Assembly (NCBI RefSeq): GCF_900115245.1
Contig: NZ_FOVT01000006.1
Location: 62,001 to 126,000 of the forward strand
DNA length: 64,000 nt
From: Mesorhizobium sp. NFR06
Lineage (GTDB): Bacteria > Pseudomonadota > Alphaproteobacteria > Rhizobiales > Rhizobiaceae
Direction of reading: 5' to 3'
Shown one piece after another: positions 26,062 through 33,285 of the stretch (positions within the stretch are counted from its first letter, which is position 1; every line of letters starts with the position of its first letter). The translations under genes and the position numbers were made by a program. The notes below the pieces were generated by a model. That model ran no database searches and had not been told where the DNA came from. It saw nothing but the letters and a program-made list of their open reading frames with translations.

Positions 26062-26613
26062 TCAGCCCTTTTTGGCGTAGCCGGCGGTGACTTCGTCCTT
26101 ATGCGCGGCGAAGGCTTCAAGGACCTCGGTCTTTTCGGCCTTCGGAACCTTGAAGTGGTCGAGCGTCCGCCCGAGCTCCGCCGCGACCTCATCGAATTCC
26201 GCGGGAGAAATCTTCAGGTCCCGGTGGGCCTCCTCGAGGCCGAGAGGCGTCGTGCCCGGCTTCGTGGCCACGAACTTGAAGGGGCCGCCGGAAACATCGC
26301 ACACCCACAGCGTGCGCATGAATTTGAGGCCCGGAAGGCGTTCGAGGTTCTTGGTGTGCCATTTGCGAAGTTGCGGGTTCTTGGACTTCTGGCCGACGAT
26401 GGGGTTCTTCACGACGGCGTCGCTGAAGTGATCCACCACCGCCGCGATGGCGAACACGCCCCCCAGCCGATCATACAGGCTTTTCCCGGGCGTGATCTGC
26501 TTGGTCTGGGCGAGCGCATCGCCGGCGGGCAATATGGCAGTCGACGCGGTCGCCGCCGCCAGCGCCGCCACGATGCTTCGTCTTGTAAGTGACGTCGAAA
26601 CAGCCGTTTTCAT
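26062..26613 (-). CDS. group 1 truncated haemoglobin-like globin with Tat-type signal
   Basis: 183 residues from the ATG at 26613 (CGGAGGAA just upstream). Residues about 8-38 (SLTRRSIVAALAAATAS, ending ALAQ) form a twin-arginine-style signal peptide with a cleavage-like AxA. The mature part starts SLYDRLGGVFAIAAVVDHFS, the classic truncated-globin A/B helices, and continues with GGPFKF and LEEAHRDLKI carrying the proximal His. Truncated globins are normally cytosolic, so export to the periplasm is unusual; possible roles are oxygen/NO handling or haem transfer. It sits between two moaD chimeras, suggesting mobile origin. Confidence 0.8.
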   Translation of the reverse strand: MKTAVSTSLTRRSIVAALAAATASTAILPAGDALAQTKQITPGKSLYDRLGGVFAIAAVVDHFSDAVVKNPIVGQKSKNPQLRKWHTKNLERLPGLKFMRTLWVCDVSGGPFKFVATKPGTTPLGLEEAHRDLKISPAEFDEVAAELGRTLDHFKVPKAEKTEVLEAFAAHKDEVTAGYAKKG

Positions 26614-26765
26614 GCCTGGTTCCTCCGTTGGGCCAGAGCAAGCCGCTCTGGCGGCTTCGATGCATGTTTTCGGGACATATTCACTTTGCCTTAAATGGCA
26701 TCGCATGAGGGACTAACGAGACCCCGCCCGAAATATTCTTTCAGCGCCAAGATATGTCGGTGGGC

Positions 26766-26939
26766 GGGTCGACCGTGTAGTCGCGCTTGGGGTTGGTGGT
26801 GTTGGGATGGATGAGGATGCTCAGGCCGCCGTGCGGGATCGCGGTGGCGATCGACGGGGTGATTTATAGGGATACGTGGAGCAAGGAGCTGCCACCGGGG
26901 GCGGAGATTTTCCTGCTGCCGCGGCTGGCTGGGGGGTGA
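26766..26939. pseudogene. second chimeric remnant: DOPA-dioxygenase fragment joined to moaD 3' part
   Basis: 26766-26833 matches part of the DOPA-dioxygenase-like gene (near 40470-40545) and 26833-26939 matches moaD 20971-21077. The join falls at the same base (GTGCGGG) as in the copy at 25845. Here the moaD end is intact, including the Gly-Gly and TGA. The identical junction means one chimera was copied from the other rather than formed twice. Confidence 0.85.
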
Positions 26940-27212
26940 GTGAACCGGCGGCTGGCCGGCACCACACCTAGCATTGGCTGTCGAGCCACTCACGCAGCTC
27001 CCGCTGCTCTTTGCTTTCGGCAACCGGCGGCGACGAACGCGTCGACAGATACCAAACCGCTGCCAGCACGCAGGCGCCCCAGACACCGGCGAAGATATTC
27101 GCAGCCAACTCCAGCTGTGGGTTTCCTCGACAGGCGCCATAACATCAGCACTATCGAATTTAGGAAATCGACATATATCTGGCGACCGGTGCCGGCCGGC
27201 TTGGGATGGCCC

Positions 27213-27290
27213 TTATCGTCTAAGCCCGAAAAAGCTCAAGACGGCGAGAATGACAACGATGAGTCCGGCAATGTAGATGATGCTGTGCAT
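27213..27290 (-). CDS. 25-residue membrane peptide
   Basis: A 26-codon gene, MHSIIYIAGLIVVILAVLSF then FGLRR and TAA. It is a single hydrophobic helix with a positive C-terminus. A strong GTAGGAGGACC ribosome site stands 5-10 bases before the ATG and is part of a GGTCCTCC...GGAGGACC dyad, which could hide or present the site in the mRNA. Similar tiny proteins are common in rhizobia. Function unknown. Confidence 0.55.
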   Translation of the reverse strand: MHSIIYIAGLIVVILAVLSFFGLRR

Positions 27291-27536
27291 GGCAGGTCCT
27301 CCTACGGAGGACCAATAATTAGCGAGCGCCAAAGTCCGCCCGAGGCTGGTCCAAGCGTCATTCGTTCGGATGGCGATGATTTAGCCTGAGCTGATATAAC
27401 AATATCAGCCGGCGCGCTGTATCTAGTCCGTGCCCCCCGCCGATCAGGCCCGACTCCTGGGCACCCCCGCTTTCGAGCCGGGCCGCTTACTCGTCGCCTG
27501 GTTATTGGTTCGGGCCAGCTATCGGTTTGGGGCTGG

Positions 27537-27668
27537 TTATCGGTTTGGCCGGTCTTCGCGCATAACGTTGTAGAGCAGAAGCCCCGCCATCAAAGACACG
27601 ACAGCCCCCAGCATGTCGTGGCTGGTCAGCCCCGAATAAAACACGAAAGCAAACGCCAACTCGGCCAT
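27537..27668 (-). CDS. 43-residue membrane protein
   Basis: Starts MAELAFAFVFYSGLTSHDM and continues with the hydrophobic AVVSLMAGLLLYNVM and a charged tail (REDRPNR). GGTGG precedes the ATG; an in-frame ATG seven codons upstream is an alternative. Two short hydrophobic segments suggest a small membrane protein. A longer overlapping minus-strand frame (27502-27897) lacks protein-like composition. Function unknown. Confidence 0.5.
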   Translation of the reverse strand: MAELAFAFVFYSGLTSHDMLGAVVSLMAGLLLYNVMREDRPNR

Positions 27669-27960
27669 GGTTCCACCCGCTTGCACCATACTTTCCGAGA
27701 AAACCCTTGGGGCGCATTAATGTTCCTGAGGCCGGCGCCTGGTCCCAGCAACACGGCGTCCTATCCTTCGCTGCTCCGGCAGCATGAGGGCCCGCTGATA
27801 CGGCCCCCGATGCGACTGAGGTCGCATTCCTCAGCGCATTGGTCCATCGCGTGAAACATATGCCCCGTGATCTCATTAGGGCTGCGCTGACGAGCAATCA
27901 GTCCCTTCATCGTCAGTTGGCTGGATTGCCCGTCACCTGCGCGCAGGTGGCGGGCGTCCG

Positions 27961-28332
27961 ATGAAGAACAAGGGTTGCAGACAGAGGCGAACAGTGTCGA
28001 TTTCCGATGAGTTGCGGGACGTCAGTCTTCGCTATGAATGTCCCAATTGCCGCCGGCCGATCATCAGAAATGGCTCATGGTTCAAGGCGGTGAGCACCTT
28101 CCGATGCGACGCCTGCAAGACAAAGCTCAGGCTTGGCTACTCGGCCAAGCTGGCGCTTTTCGAACGCCACGGGAAGGCGGCGCTCGGGGGCGTGACCCAT
28201 GCGGATGAGTTCCTGCGAGCCCTTTCCCGAGGCGCGGCTTCCTTTCCGGGAGCGGTTCGAGATGGCCGCGAACGACAACAGCGCGCTCAATCACCGCGAT
28301 CCTTCCATTCTCAATCTCGTCCCAGCCGATGA
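27961..28332 (+). CDS. small zinc-ribbon protein, C-terminus possibly out of frame
   Basis: The centre (YECPNCRRPI and TFRCDACKTKL) is a clear two-CxxC zinc ribbon, followed by the helix AKLALFERHGKAALGG. After about residue 95 the sequence turns into Arg/Ser/Gln-rich text that looks like a shifted frame, and a second protein-like frame opens at 28262. The original protein was probably about 95 residues. Function unknown. Confidence 0.45.
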   Translation: MKNKGCRQRRTVSISDELRDVSLRYECPNCRRPIIRNGSWFKAVSTFRCDACKTKLRLGYSAKLALFERHGKAALGGVTHADEFLRALSRGAASFPGAVRDGRERQQRAQSPRSFHSQSRPSR

Positions 28333-28558
28333 CGGTCTTGCAAAGATCGCCGCGAAAGCGGAGCGGATGGGTGTTGCGGTGGCCGTGGGCATAGCAATCA
28401 GCCTTTGCCCGGCGGTGTTCACGTGCCTGATGCCGGGCGTCTGGAACGCGGCGTTGGACAGTAACGGAGGCAAGCATGATCGAGACTTCCAGGATCCTGG
28501 AAACCAAGGTGGCGGGTTTGCAAGACAGGCTGAGGGAAGCCAACCTCAGCGTGGATGA
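28262..28558 (+). CDS. small protein with one membrane helix
   Basis: Starts MAANDNSALNHRDPSIL, a start style common in rhizobial small proteins, and includes a hydrophobic segment (MGVAVAVGIAISLCPAVF). GGGAGCGG precedes the ATG. The last 30 codons overlap the next gene in another frame and look non-native, so the true end may have been lost. No family recognised. Confidence 0.4.
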   Translation: MAANDNSALNHRDPSILNLVPADDGLAKIAAKAERMGVAVAVGIAISLCPAVFTCLMPGVWNAALDSNGGKHDRDFQDPGNQGGGFARQAEGSQPQRG

Positions 28559-28664
28559 CATGCTGGCCTTTCAGAAGGTCGCGGACGTCCTGGACAATGG
28601 CCATGGCGGCATCGACGTCGACGACCTGATCGCGCTTTCCTTTGTCGTGCCGGAGGAGGGTTGA
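28476..28664 (+). CDS. 62-residue hypothetical protein
   Basis: Starts MIETSRILETKVAGLQDRL, an amphipathic helix, and ends with acidic and hydrophobic residues (DVDDLIALSFVVPEEG). A good ribosome site (ACGGAGGCAAGC) precedes the ATG. Composition looks like a real soluble protein. No family recognised. Confidence 0.5.
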   Translation: MIETSRILETKVAGLQDRLREANLSVDDMLAFQKVADVLDNGHGGIDVDDLIALSFVVPEEG

Positions 28665-28690
28665 GGCGTCGCCAAGCTCGGCCTTAGCCG

Positions 28691-28928
28691 GTCGAAGTCA
28701 CCCTCTGGGGCTCGCTCAGCGCCGTCGCCGGCGGCAAGAGCCCAGCACGAGATCGAGGCCAAGGACATCAGGGAACTGTTCGGCAAGCTGGCGGATCCCG
28801 GGATAGAGCCGTGGATCGATCGCGGCATCGCGGTGGCGATCGACGGGGTGATTTATCGGGATACGTGGAGCAAGGAGCTGCCGGAGGGGGCGGAGATTTT
28901 TCTGCTGCCGCGGCTGGCTGGGGGGTGA
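28691..28928 (+). pseudogene. near full-length decayed copy of moaD
   Basis: Aligns over almost all of moaD (20835-21077) but lacks the ATG (GCCGGTCGAA replaces it), has a one-base insertion in the GGCAAGA region (frameshift) and a six-base loss near GGCGGATCCC. The 3' third is nearly identical to the intact gene, including the Gly-Gly and TGA. It shows that whole-gene duplicates were also laid down, not only the 3' end. Confidence 0.88.
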
Positions 28929-29044
28929 GTGGGGGGCGCATAGAGTGCCAGCCTTGCGCCCTATGTTGGTCGTTGAGATCAGCTTTGCCGTCTCCTGATA
29001 GCTGACATTACCCATGATCACGCTAGGCTAAAGATTGCGGTTGC

Positions 29045-29178
29045 GCCAGAAGCTGGCATTCGAGCTCTGCGTCGACGTCGGCTCGGCACGCAGCCTGAGG
29101 CGTGAACGCGTGCCATTTTTGCCTACTGAACGACGACAGAGGGCAACCTTTGGGCTTTCAGCAAAGCCGAACGCCCCT
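29045..29178. repeat. 134-bp direct repeat, copy A (araC 3'-end remnant)
   Basis: Nearly identical to 31981-32114; I see one mismatch in 134 bases. Its last 56 bases correspond to the C-terminal codons of the araC gene at 32059-33066, so copy A is a stranded gene end. Weaker similarity continues about 75 bp to the left of both copies. The two copies bracket the FAD oxidase/GlxA pair. Confidence 0.9.
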
Positions 29179-29326
29179 CTTTGCGCCTCATCTCAGCCGT
29201 TGCGGAAAGATTTGCCACTGATTGAAAGCGGACATCACGGCGACCACGCTGCGCTCGCTCGCGACTCAGCTCGATCAAAGCCAACGAGACGAGAGTCGCC
29301 ATCGTACGCCCGATTTGGATTGTGCG

Positions 29327-30733
29327 TCAGTGCATCGGCAGAATGTTCTGGTTCAGGCGGAACAGATTGTCCGGATCGTATCTGTGCTTGATCCCTGCAA
29401 GCCGGGCGTAGGCCTCGGCTCCGAAAGCGTCGCGCACGAGATCCGTTCCTTCGCCATGGCCGGGGAAGTTCAGATAGAGGCGGCCGGTCGAGTAGCGCTG
29501 CATGTCCTGCCAGAAGCTGCGAACCCAGCCGATGTTCGCATCGTCCTCATCAGCGCCTGGCCAGATGGCGTCGAGGCTGAGCATGAAGGGCATGGAGCGG
29601 TCGCCGAAGGCGGTCGCATCGGCTGCAACGCGCTGGACGAAACCGCCGAACTTCCAGATCGAGGCGAAGGTCATTTCGGAGGGGCGCTTCGCCATCCGCG
29701 CGGTAATCTCCCCGATGACGTCGTCGTCGAGGCGCGAGAGGTAGGTGGATTTCCAGTAGCAGCGGTCGCGGCCTTTCGGGAACAGGCCGTCATAGAGCGA
29801 CTGGATGGTGCGGTACGGCATGCGACCGCTGAAATCGACGAGCGGTTCGCCAAAGCTGCGCAGCGGAGCAACGACGCGCTCGCCCTCGTCGGCAGGTCCG
29901 TCATAGACGTGCGCGAGCGCCAGGACGCGCCGGCCCCTTGCATGCTCGGGAATCGAGGGATCGTCGGGCAGGGTAGAGAACTCGGCCAGGCCGCTCAAGC
30001 GGTCGGGTGCTGTCTGCATGAAGTCGCGCCAGAGCGGGATGATCTCGTTGGCGCTCTCTTCGGGATAGACAGGACCGCAGAACATCAGCTCCGGTTCGAT
30101 CGGGTGCAGCTTGAACTCGAAGCTCGTCACCACGCCGAAATTGCCGCCGCCGCCGCGCAGCGCCCAGAAGAGATCCGGGTCCTGCGTCGCATCGGCATGG
30201 ACGAGGCGTCCATCGGCGGTCACCAGATCGGCGGCCAGCAGATTGTCGACGCTGAGGCCGTGGCTCCCGCGCAGCCAGCCGATGCCTCCTGAGAGCGTCA
30301 GGCCGGCAACGCCAGTCGCCGAGATCAGGCCGCCCGGCGTGGCGCGGCCAAGCGGGGTGGTGGCCGCATCGACATCGGCCCAAATAGCGCCGCCCTCGAC
30401 GAAGGCACGATCGAGGCCGGGCGCGACCCGCACGCCATTCATCAGCGACATGTCGATCATCAGGCCGCTGTCGCAGACGGCGTAGCCCGCAACATTGTGG
30501 CCGCCCGAGCGGATCGCGAGCGCCAGCCGCTCTTCGCGCGCGAAATTCACCGATGCCACGACATCGGCAGCGCTCCGGCAGCGCGCGATGAGGGCGGGAC
30601 GGCGGTCGATCATGCCGTTCCAGACGACCCGCGTCGCATCGTAGGTCCGCGCCGACGGCTCCAGCACTTCGCCGCGCATCGTTGAACGGAAGCTTTCGAT
30701 GCTCGATCGTGCAAGGGTGGCGGCGGTGGCCAT
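29327..30733 (-). CDS. FAD-linked oxidase (berberine-bridge-enzyme type)
   Basis: 468 residues from the ATG at 30733, chosen because GAGGAGACACCC precedes it. It has a PCMH-type FAD domain with AIRSGGHNVAGYAVCDSGLM, whose His is the covalent FAD attachment, then LISATGVAGLTLSGGIGWL and ALRGGGGNFGVVTSFEFKLH. The C-terminal BBE signature is YDPDNLFRLNQNI. The cysteine used for the second covalent link in bicovalent members is not seen at the GLISATG position. Such enzymes oxidise sugars, alkaloids or phenolics using O2. Divergent from the GlxA-type regulator at 30820, its likely controller. Confidence 0.9.
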   Translation of the reverse strand: MATAATLARSSIESFRSTMRGEVLEPSARTYDATRVVWNGMIDRRPALIARCRSAADVVASVNFAREERLALAIRSGGHNVAGYAVCDSGLMIDMSLMNGVRVAPGLDRAFVEGGAIWADVDAATTPLGRATPGGLISATGVAGLTLSGGIGWLRGSHGLSVDNLLAADLVTADGRLVHADATQDPDLFWALRGGGGNFGVVTSFEFKLHPIEPELMFCGPVYPEESANEIIPLWRDFMQTAPDRLSGLAEFSTLPDDPSIPEHARGRRVLALAHVYDGPADEGERVVAPLRSFGEPLVDFSGRMPYRTIQSLYDGLFPKGRDRCYWKSTYLSRLDDDVIGEITARMAKRPSEMTFASIWKFGGFVQRVAADATAFGDRSMPFMLSLDAIWPGADEDDANIGWVRSFWQDMQRYSTGRLYLNFPGHGEGTDLVRDAFGAEAYARLAGIKHRYDPDNLFRLNQNILPMH

Positions 30734-30819
30734 GTGGGTGTCTCCTCGTTTCACGCACGCTAGCGCGGCGCGGGCACAGCCACTAAAGTCGAAAATGCTG
30801 GAAGGCGGTCATTTCTGCC

Positions 30820-31851
30820 ATGGTTGAACAGGGCGGCCCATTGAATGTGGCGATACTTGCCGCTCCCGAGGCTACTGCCTCCACGATCTACGGCATGTTC
30901 GACCTGTTTTCCTCGCCCGGCAGGGATTTCCTGTTCATAACCAGCGGAGCCGCGGGAACGCCGCGCATGCGGCCCTATGTGGTTGCCGGGGACGGCAGCG
31001 CGTTTCGCGCTGCAAACGGCGTCTGGGTGCGCCCGGACCACGCGCTTTCCGATTGCCCCCGCCCCGACATCGTCTGCATCCCCGATTTCTTCGTCAATCC
31101 GGGCGGAAGCGTCGCCGGGCAGTATGACGCCGAAGCCGCCTGGCTAAAACGTGCGCATGACGACGGCGCCATGCTGGCCAGCGCATGCTCGGGCGCGGTG
31201 CTGCTCGGCGAGGCCGGGCTGCTCGACAATCGCGAGGCGACCATTCACTGGGGATATGTCGAGACGCTCACGAACAACTATCCCGGCGTGAAGGTGAAGC
31301 CGGACCAGTCGCTTGTGCTGAGCGGCGAGGCGCAACGGGTTGTCATGGCCGGTGGCGGCTCGAGTTGGCAGGATCTCGCCCTCTATCTCATCGCGCGCTT
31401 TGTCGGCCTCAAGGAGGCGATGGAGGTCGCCAAGGTCTACATGCTGCAGTGGCACGACATGGGCCAGCAGCCCTTCGCCGCGCTCATGCGCTTTCGCCAG
31501 ACCAGCGACGCGGTGATCAACCGGTGCCAGAGATGGGCGGAGCTCAACTACCGGACCCCCTCGCCCGTCGCCGCCATGACAAAGTTGTCAGGCCTGTCCG
31601 AGCGCTCCTTCGTGCGCCGCTTCGCCAGGGCTACGGACATGAAGGCGATCGACTACATCCACGCGCTCAGGCTCGAGCAGGCCAAGCAGATGCTAGAGAC
31701 GGGCGATCTCCCGGTCGAAGCGGTGGCGAATGAAGTCGGCTACGAGGATGCGAGTTTTTTCGGGCGTCTCTTCCGTCGCAAGGTCGGGCTGACGCCGGCG
31801 CAATATCGCATTCGTTTCGGTGCTCTCCGGCGAGCGCTGAGCCGCGATTGA
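30820..31851 (+). CDS. GlxA-family transcriptional regulator
   Basis: 343 residues. The N-terminal DJ-1/PfpI-like domain has MLASACSGAVLLGEAGLLDN at the nucleophile elbow and TIHWGYVETL after it. The C-terminal AraC helix-turn-helix pair ends EVGYEDASFFGRLFRRKVGL. It is divergent from the FAD oxidase with 86 bases between start codons, the classical layout for a local activator. It was probably acquired with the oxidase as one unit between the 134-bp repeats. Confidence 0.9.
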   Translation: MVEQGGPLNVAILAAPEATASTIYGMFDLFSSPGRDFLFITSGAAGTPRMRPYVVAGDGSAFRAANGVWVRPDHALSDCPRPDIVCIPDFFVNPGGSVAGQYDAEAAWLKRAHDDGAMLASACSGAVLLGEAGLLDNREATIHWGYVETLTNNYPGVKVKPDQSLVLSGEAQRVVMAGGGSSWQDLALYLIARFVGLKEAMEVAKVYMLQWHDMGQQPFAALMRFRQTSDAVINRCQRWAELNYRTPSPVAAMTKLSGLSERSFVRRFARATDMKAIDYIHALRLEQAKQMLETGDLPVEAVANEVGYEDASFFGRLFRRKVGLTPAQYRIRFGALRRALSRD

Positions 31852-31980
31852 ATCTCAACCGTCGCTGCGCGATGCCGATATGCCGCTCTGCGCCCCGATA
31901 TCGGCCGTTGAGGTCAACTTCACCTCTGCACGAGAGCGGACATTGCCCGTGATCACGCTAGACTAAAGGTCGCGGTTGCC

Positions 31981-32114
31981 GCCAGAAGCTGGCATTCGAG
32001 CTCTGCGTCGACGTCGGCTCGGCACGCAGCCTGAGGCGTGAACGCGTGCCATTTTTGCCTACTGAACGACGACAGAGGGCAACCCTTGGGCTTTCAGCAA
32101 AGCCGAACGCCCCT
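31981..32114. repeat. 134-bp direct repeat, copy B (contains the native araC 3' end)
   Basis: Partner of 29045-29178. Bases 32059-32114 are the C-terminal codons of the araC gene; the remaining 78 bases lie beyond its stop codon. Same orientation as copy A, so unequal recombination between the copies would delete the 2.9-kb segment between them. Confidence 0.9.
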
Positions 32115-33066
32115 TGCGCCAGGTACCAGGTGGAATGCCAACAAACTTTTTGAAGGCGCGATTGAACGCGGCCTCCGACTCGTAGCCGACCTCAGCTCCC
32201 GCCTGGGCGATGCTGACATCGGGCCGTTCGAGCAGGCGTCCCGCCAGCTGCAGACGCCAGCGAGCAAGATACTGCATGGGCGAGACCTCGACGTAGTGGC
32301 TAAAGCGGCCCGCAAAAGCAGTGCGCGAGAGCCCTACGTCGCGGGCGAGACGGTCCAATGTCCATTCCTCCGTAGGGCGTGCGTGAATGAGTCGGAGCGC
32401 CTCGCCGACGTGCGGATCGCGAAGCCCGGACAGCCATCCACGCGAGTCCTCTGGCAGGGTCTCAAGATAGCCGCGGATGACCTCGACAAACATCAATTCG
32501 CTCAACTTGGCGAGAACCGTTTCGCCACCGGCGCGCCCGCTGCCACCCTCAGCCAGCGCCTGGCGAAACAGGTCAGTAACCCAGCTGCTGCCCTCGGCAG
32601 GTTTGCGGGCGCACAGTATGGCCGGCAACGCGGCGAGCAGGGGATTGAAGGGACGCGCATCGCAGCCAAGGTACCCGCAAATAAACCGGGTCCGCTCGTC
32701 TCCACCACCGCCATGAATCACCGCGAACGGCAGGTTCTCGTCTACCGGCCGGTAGTACATTGCCATGTTGGCTTTGCCCCGCCTCCCCGGCGAGGAACTC
32801 ATGACATTCGGGGCACCTCCGGGGAAGACGACGATATCGCCGGCGTTAACCCGTACCGGAGGCATAGAATCGTCTCCCAGCGCGGCCCAGCACGATCCAG
32901 ACATTACGGCATGAAAGGAAATGACGTGCTCGGCCTCCGGCATGATGGCGGCGGCAATCTGGGCGGTACCCGGCGACTCGCCGACCCAGGGAGAACTGGC
33001 GTCGATATCGAAATAGATCGCACCCGTCAGGCGAACGGCTCGGAGCACATCGGAAAGGACATCCAT
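32059..33066 (-). CDS. AraC-family regulator with N-terminal cupin domain
   Basis: 335 residues. The N-terminal cupin-6-like ligand domain (about 1-200) includes HVISFHAVMSGSCWAALGDD and VNAGDIVVFPGGAPNVMSSS. The C-terminal AraC domain (about 220-320) has LARDVGLSRTAFAGRFSHYV and GYESEAAFNRAFKKFVGIPP. Divergent from the second FAD oxidase at 33286, across 219 bp. It is a different regulator class from the GlxA protein that faces the paralogous oxidase. Confidence 0.9.
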   Translation of the reverse strand: MDVLSDVLRAVRLTGAIYFDIDASSPWVGESPGTAQIAAAIMPEAEHVISFHAVMSGSCWAALGDDSMPPVRVNAGDIVVFPGGAPNVMSSSPGRRGKANMAMYYRPVDENLPFAVIHGGGGDERTRFICGYLGCDARPFNPLLAALPAILCARKPAEGSSWVTDLFRQALAEGGSGRAGGETVLAKLSELMFVEVIRGYLETLPEDSRGWLSGLRDPHVGEALRLIHARPTEEWTLDRLARDVGLSRTAFAGRFSHYVEVSPMQYLARWRLQLAGRLLERPDVSIAQAGAEVGYESEAAFNRAFKKFVGIPPGTWRKGRSALLKAQGLPSVVVQ

Positions 33067-33285
33067 GCACTACACCTCCGGAAACGATCGATTACTCCCT
33101 GAATGACGAATTTTTCGGCCGGACATCCCGAACTATCCAGCAATATGGCCATATGAGCAAGCGCGCATATGCGCGATCCTACTCTGAACGATCGGGCAAC
33201 AGAATTGGACGATGTGACATTTTCGCGAGCACCGGATGGGCTAGCGTCCCTCGACCGGCCGACAGGTTCGGTAGGGAGGAATGCC

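Noticed and set aside
27502..27897. 131-codon minus-strand ORF in the accessory zone
   Set aside because: Cys/Arg/Gly-rich shadow-like text; the in-phase alternative of 43 codons (27537-27668) has hydrophobic pattern and ribosome site.
20832..28928. classical integrative element with attL/attR at moaD
   Set aside because: No integrase, excisionase or relaxase gene is visible, repeats are over 100 bp rather than short att cores, and copies are at different stages of decay.
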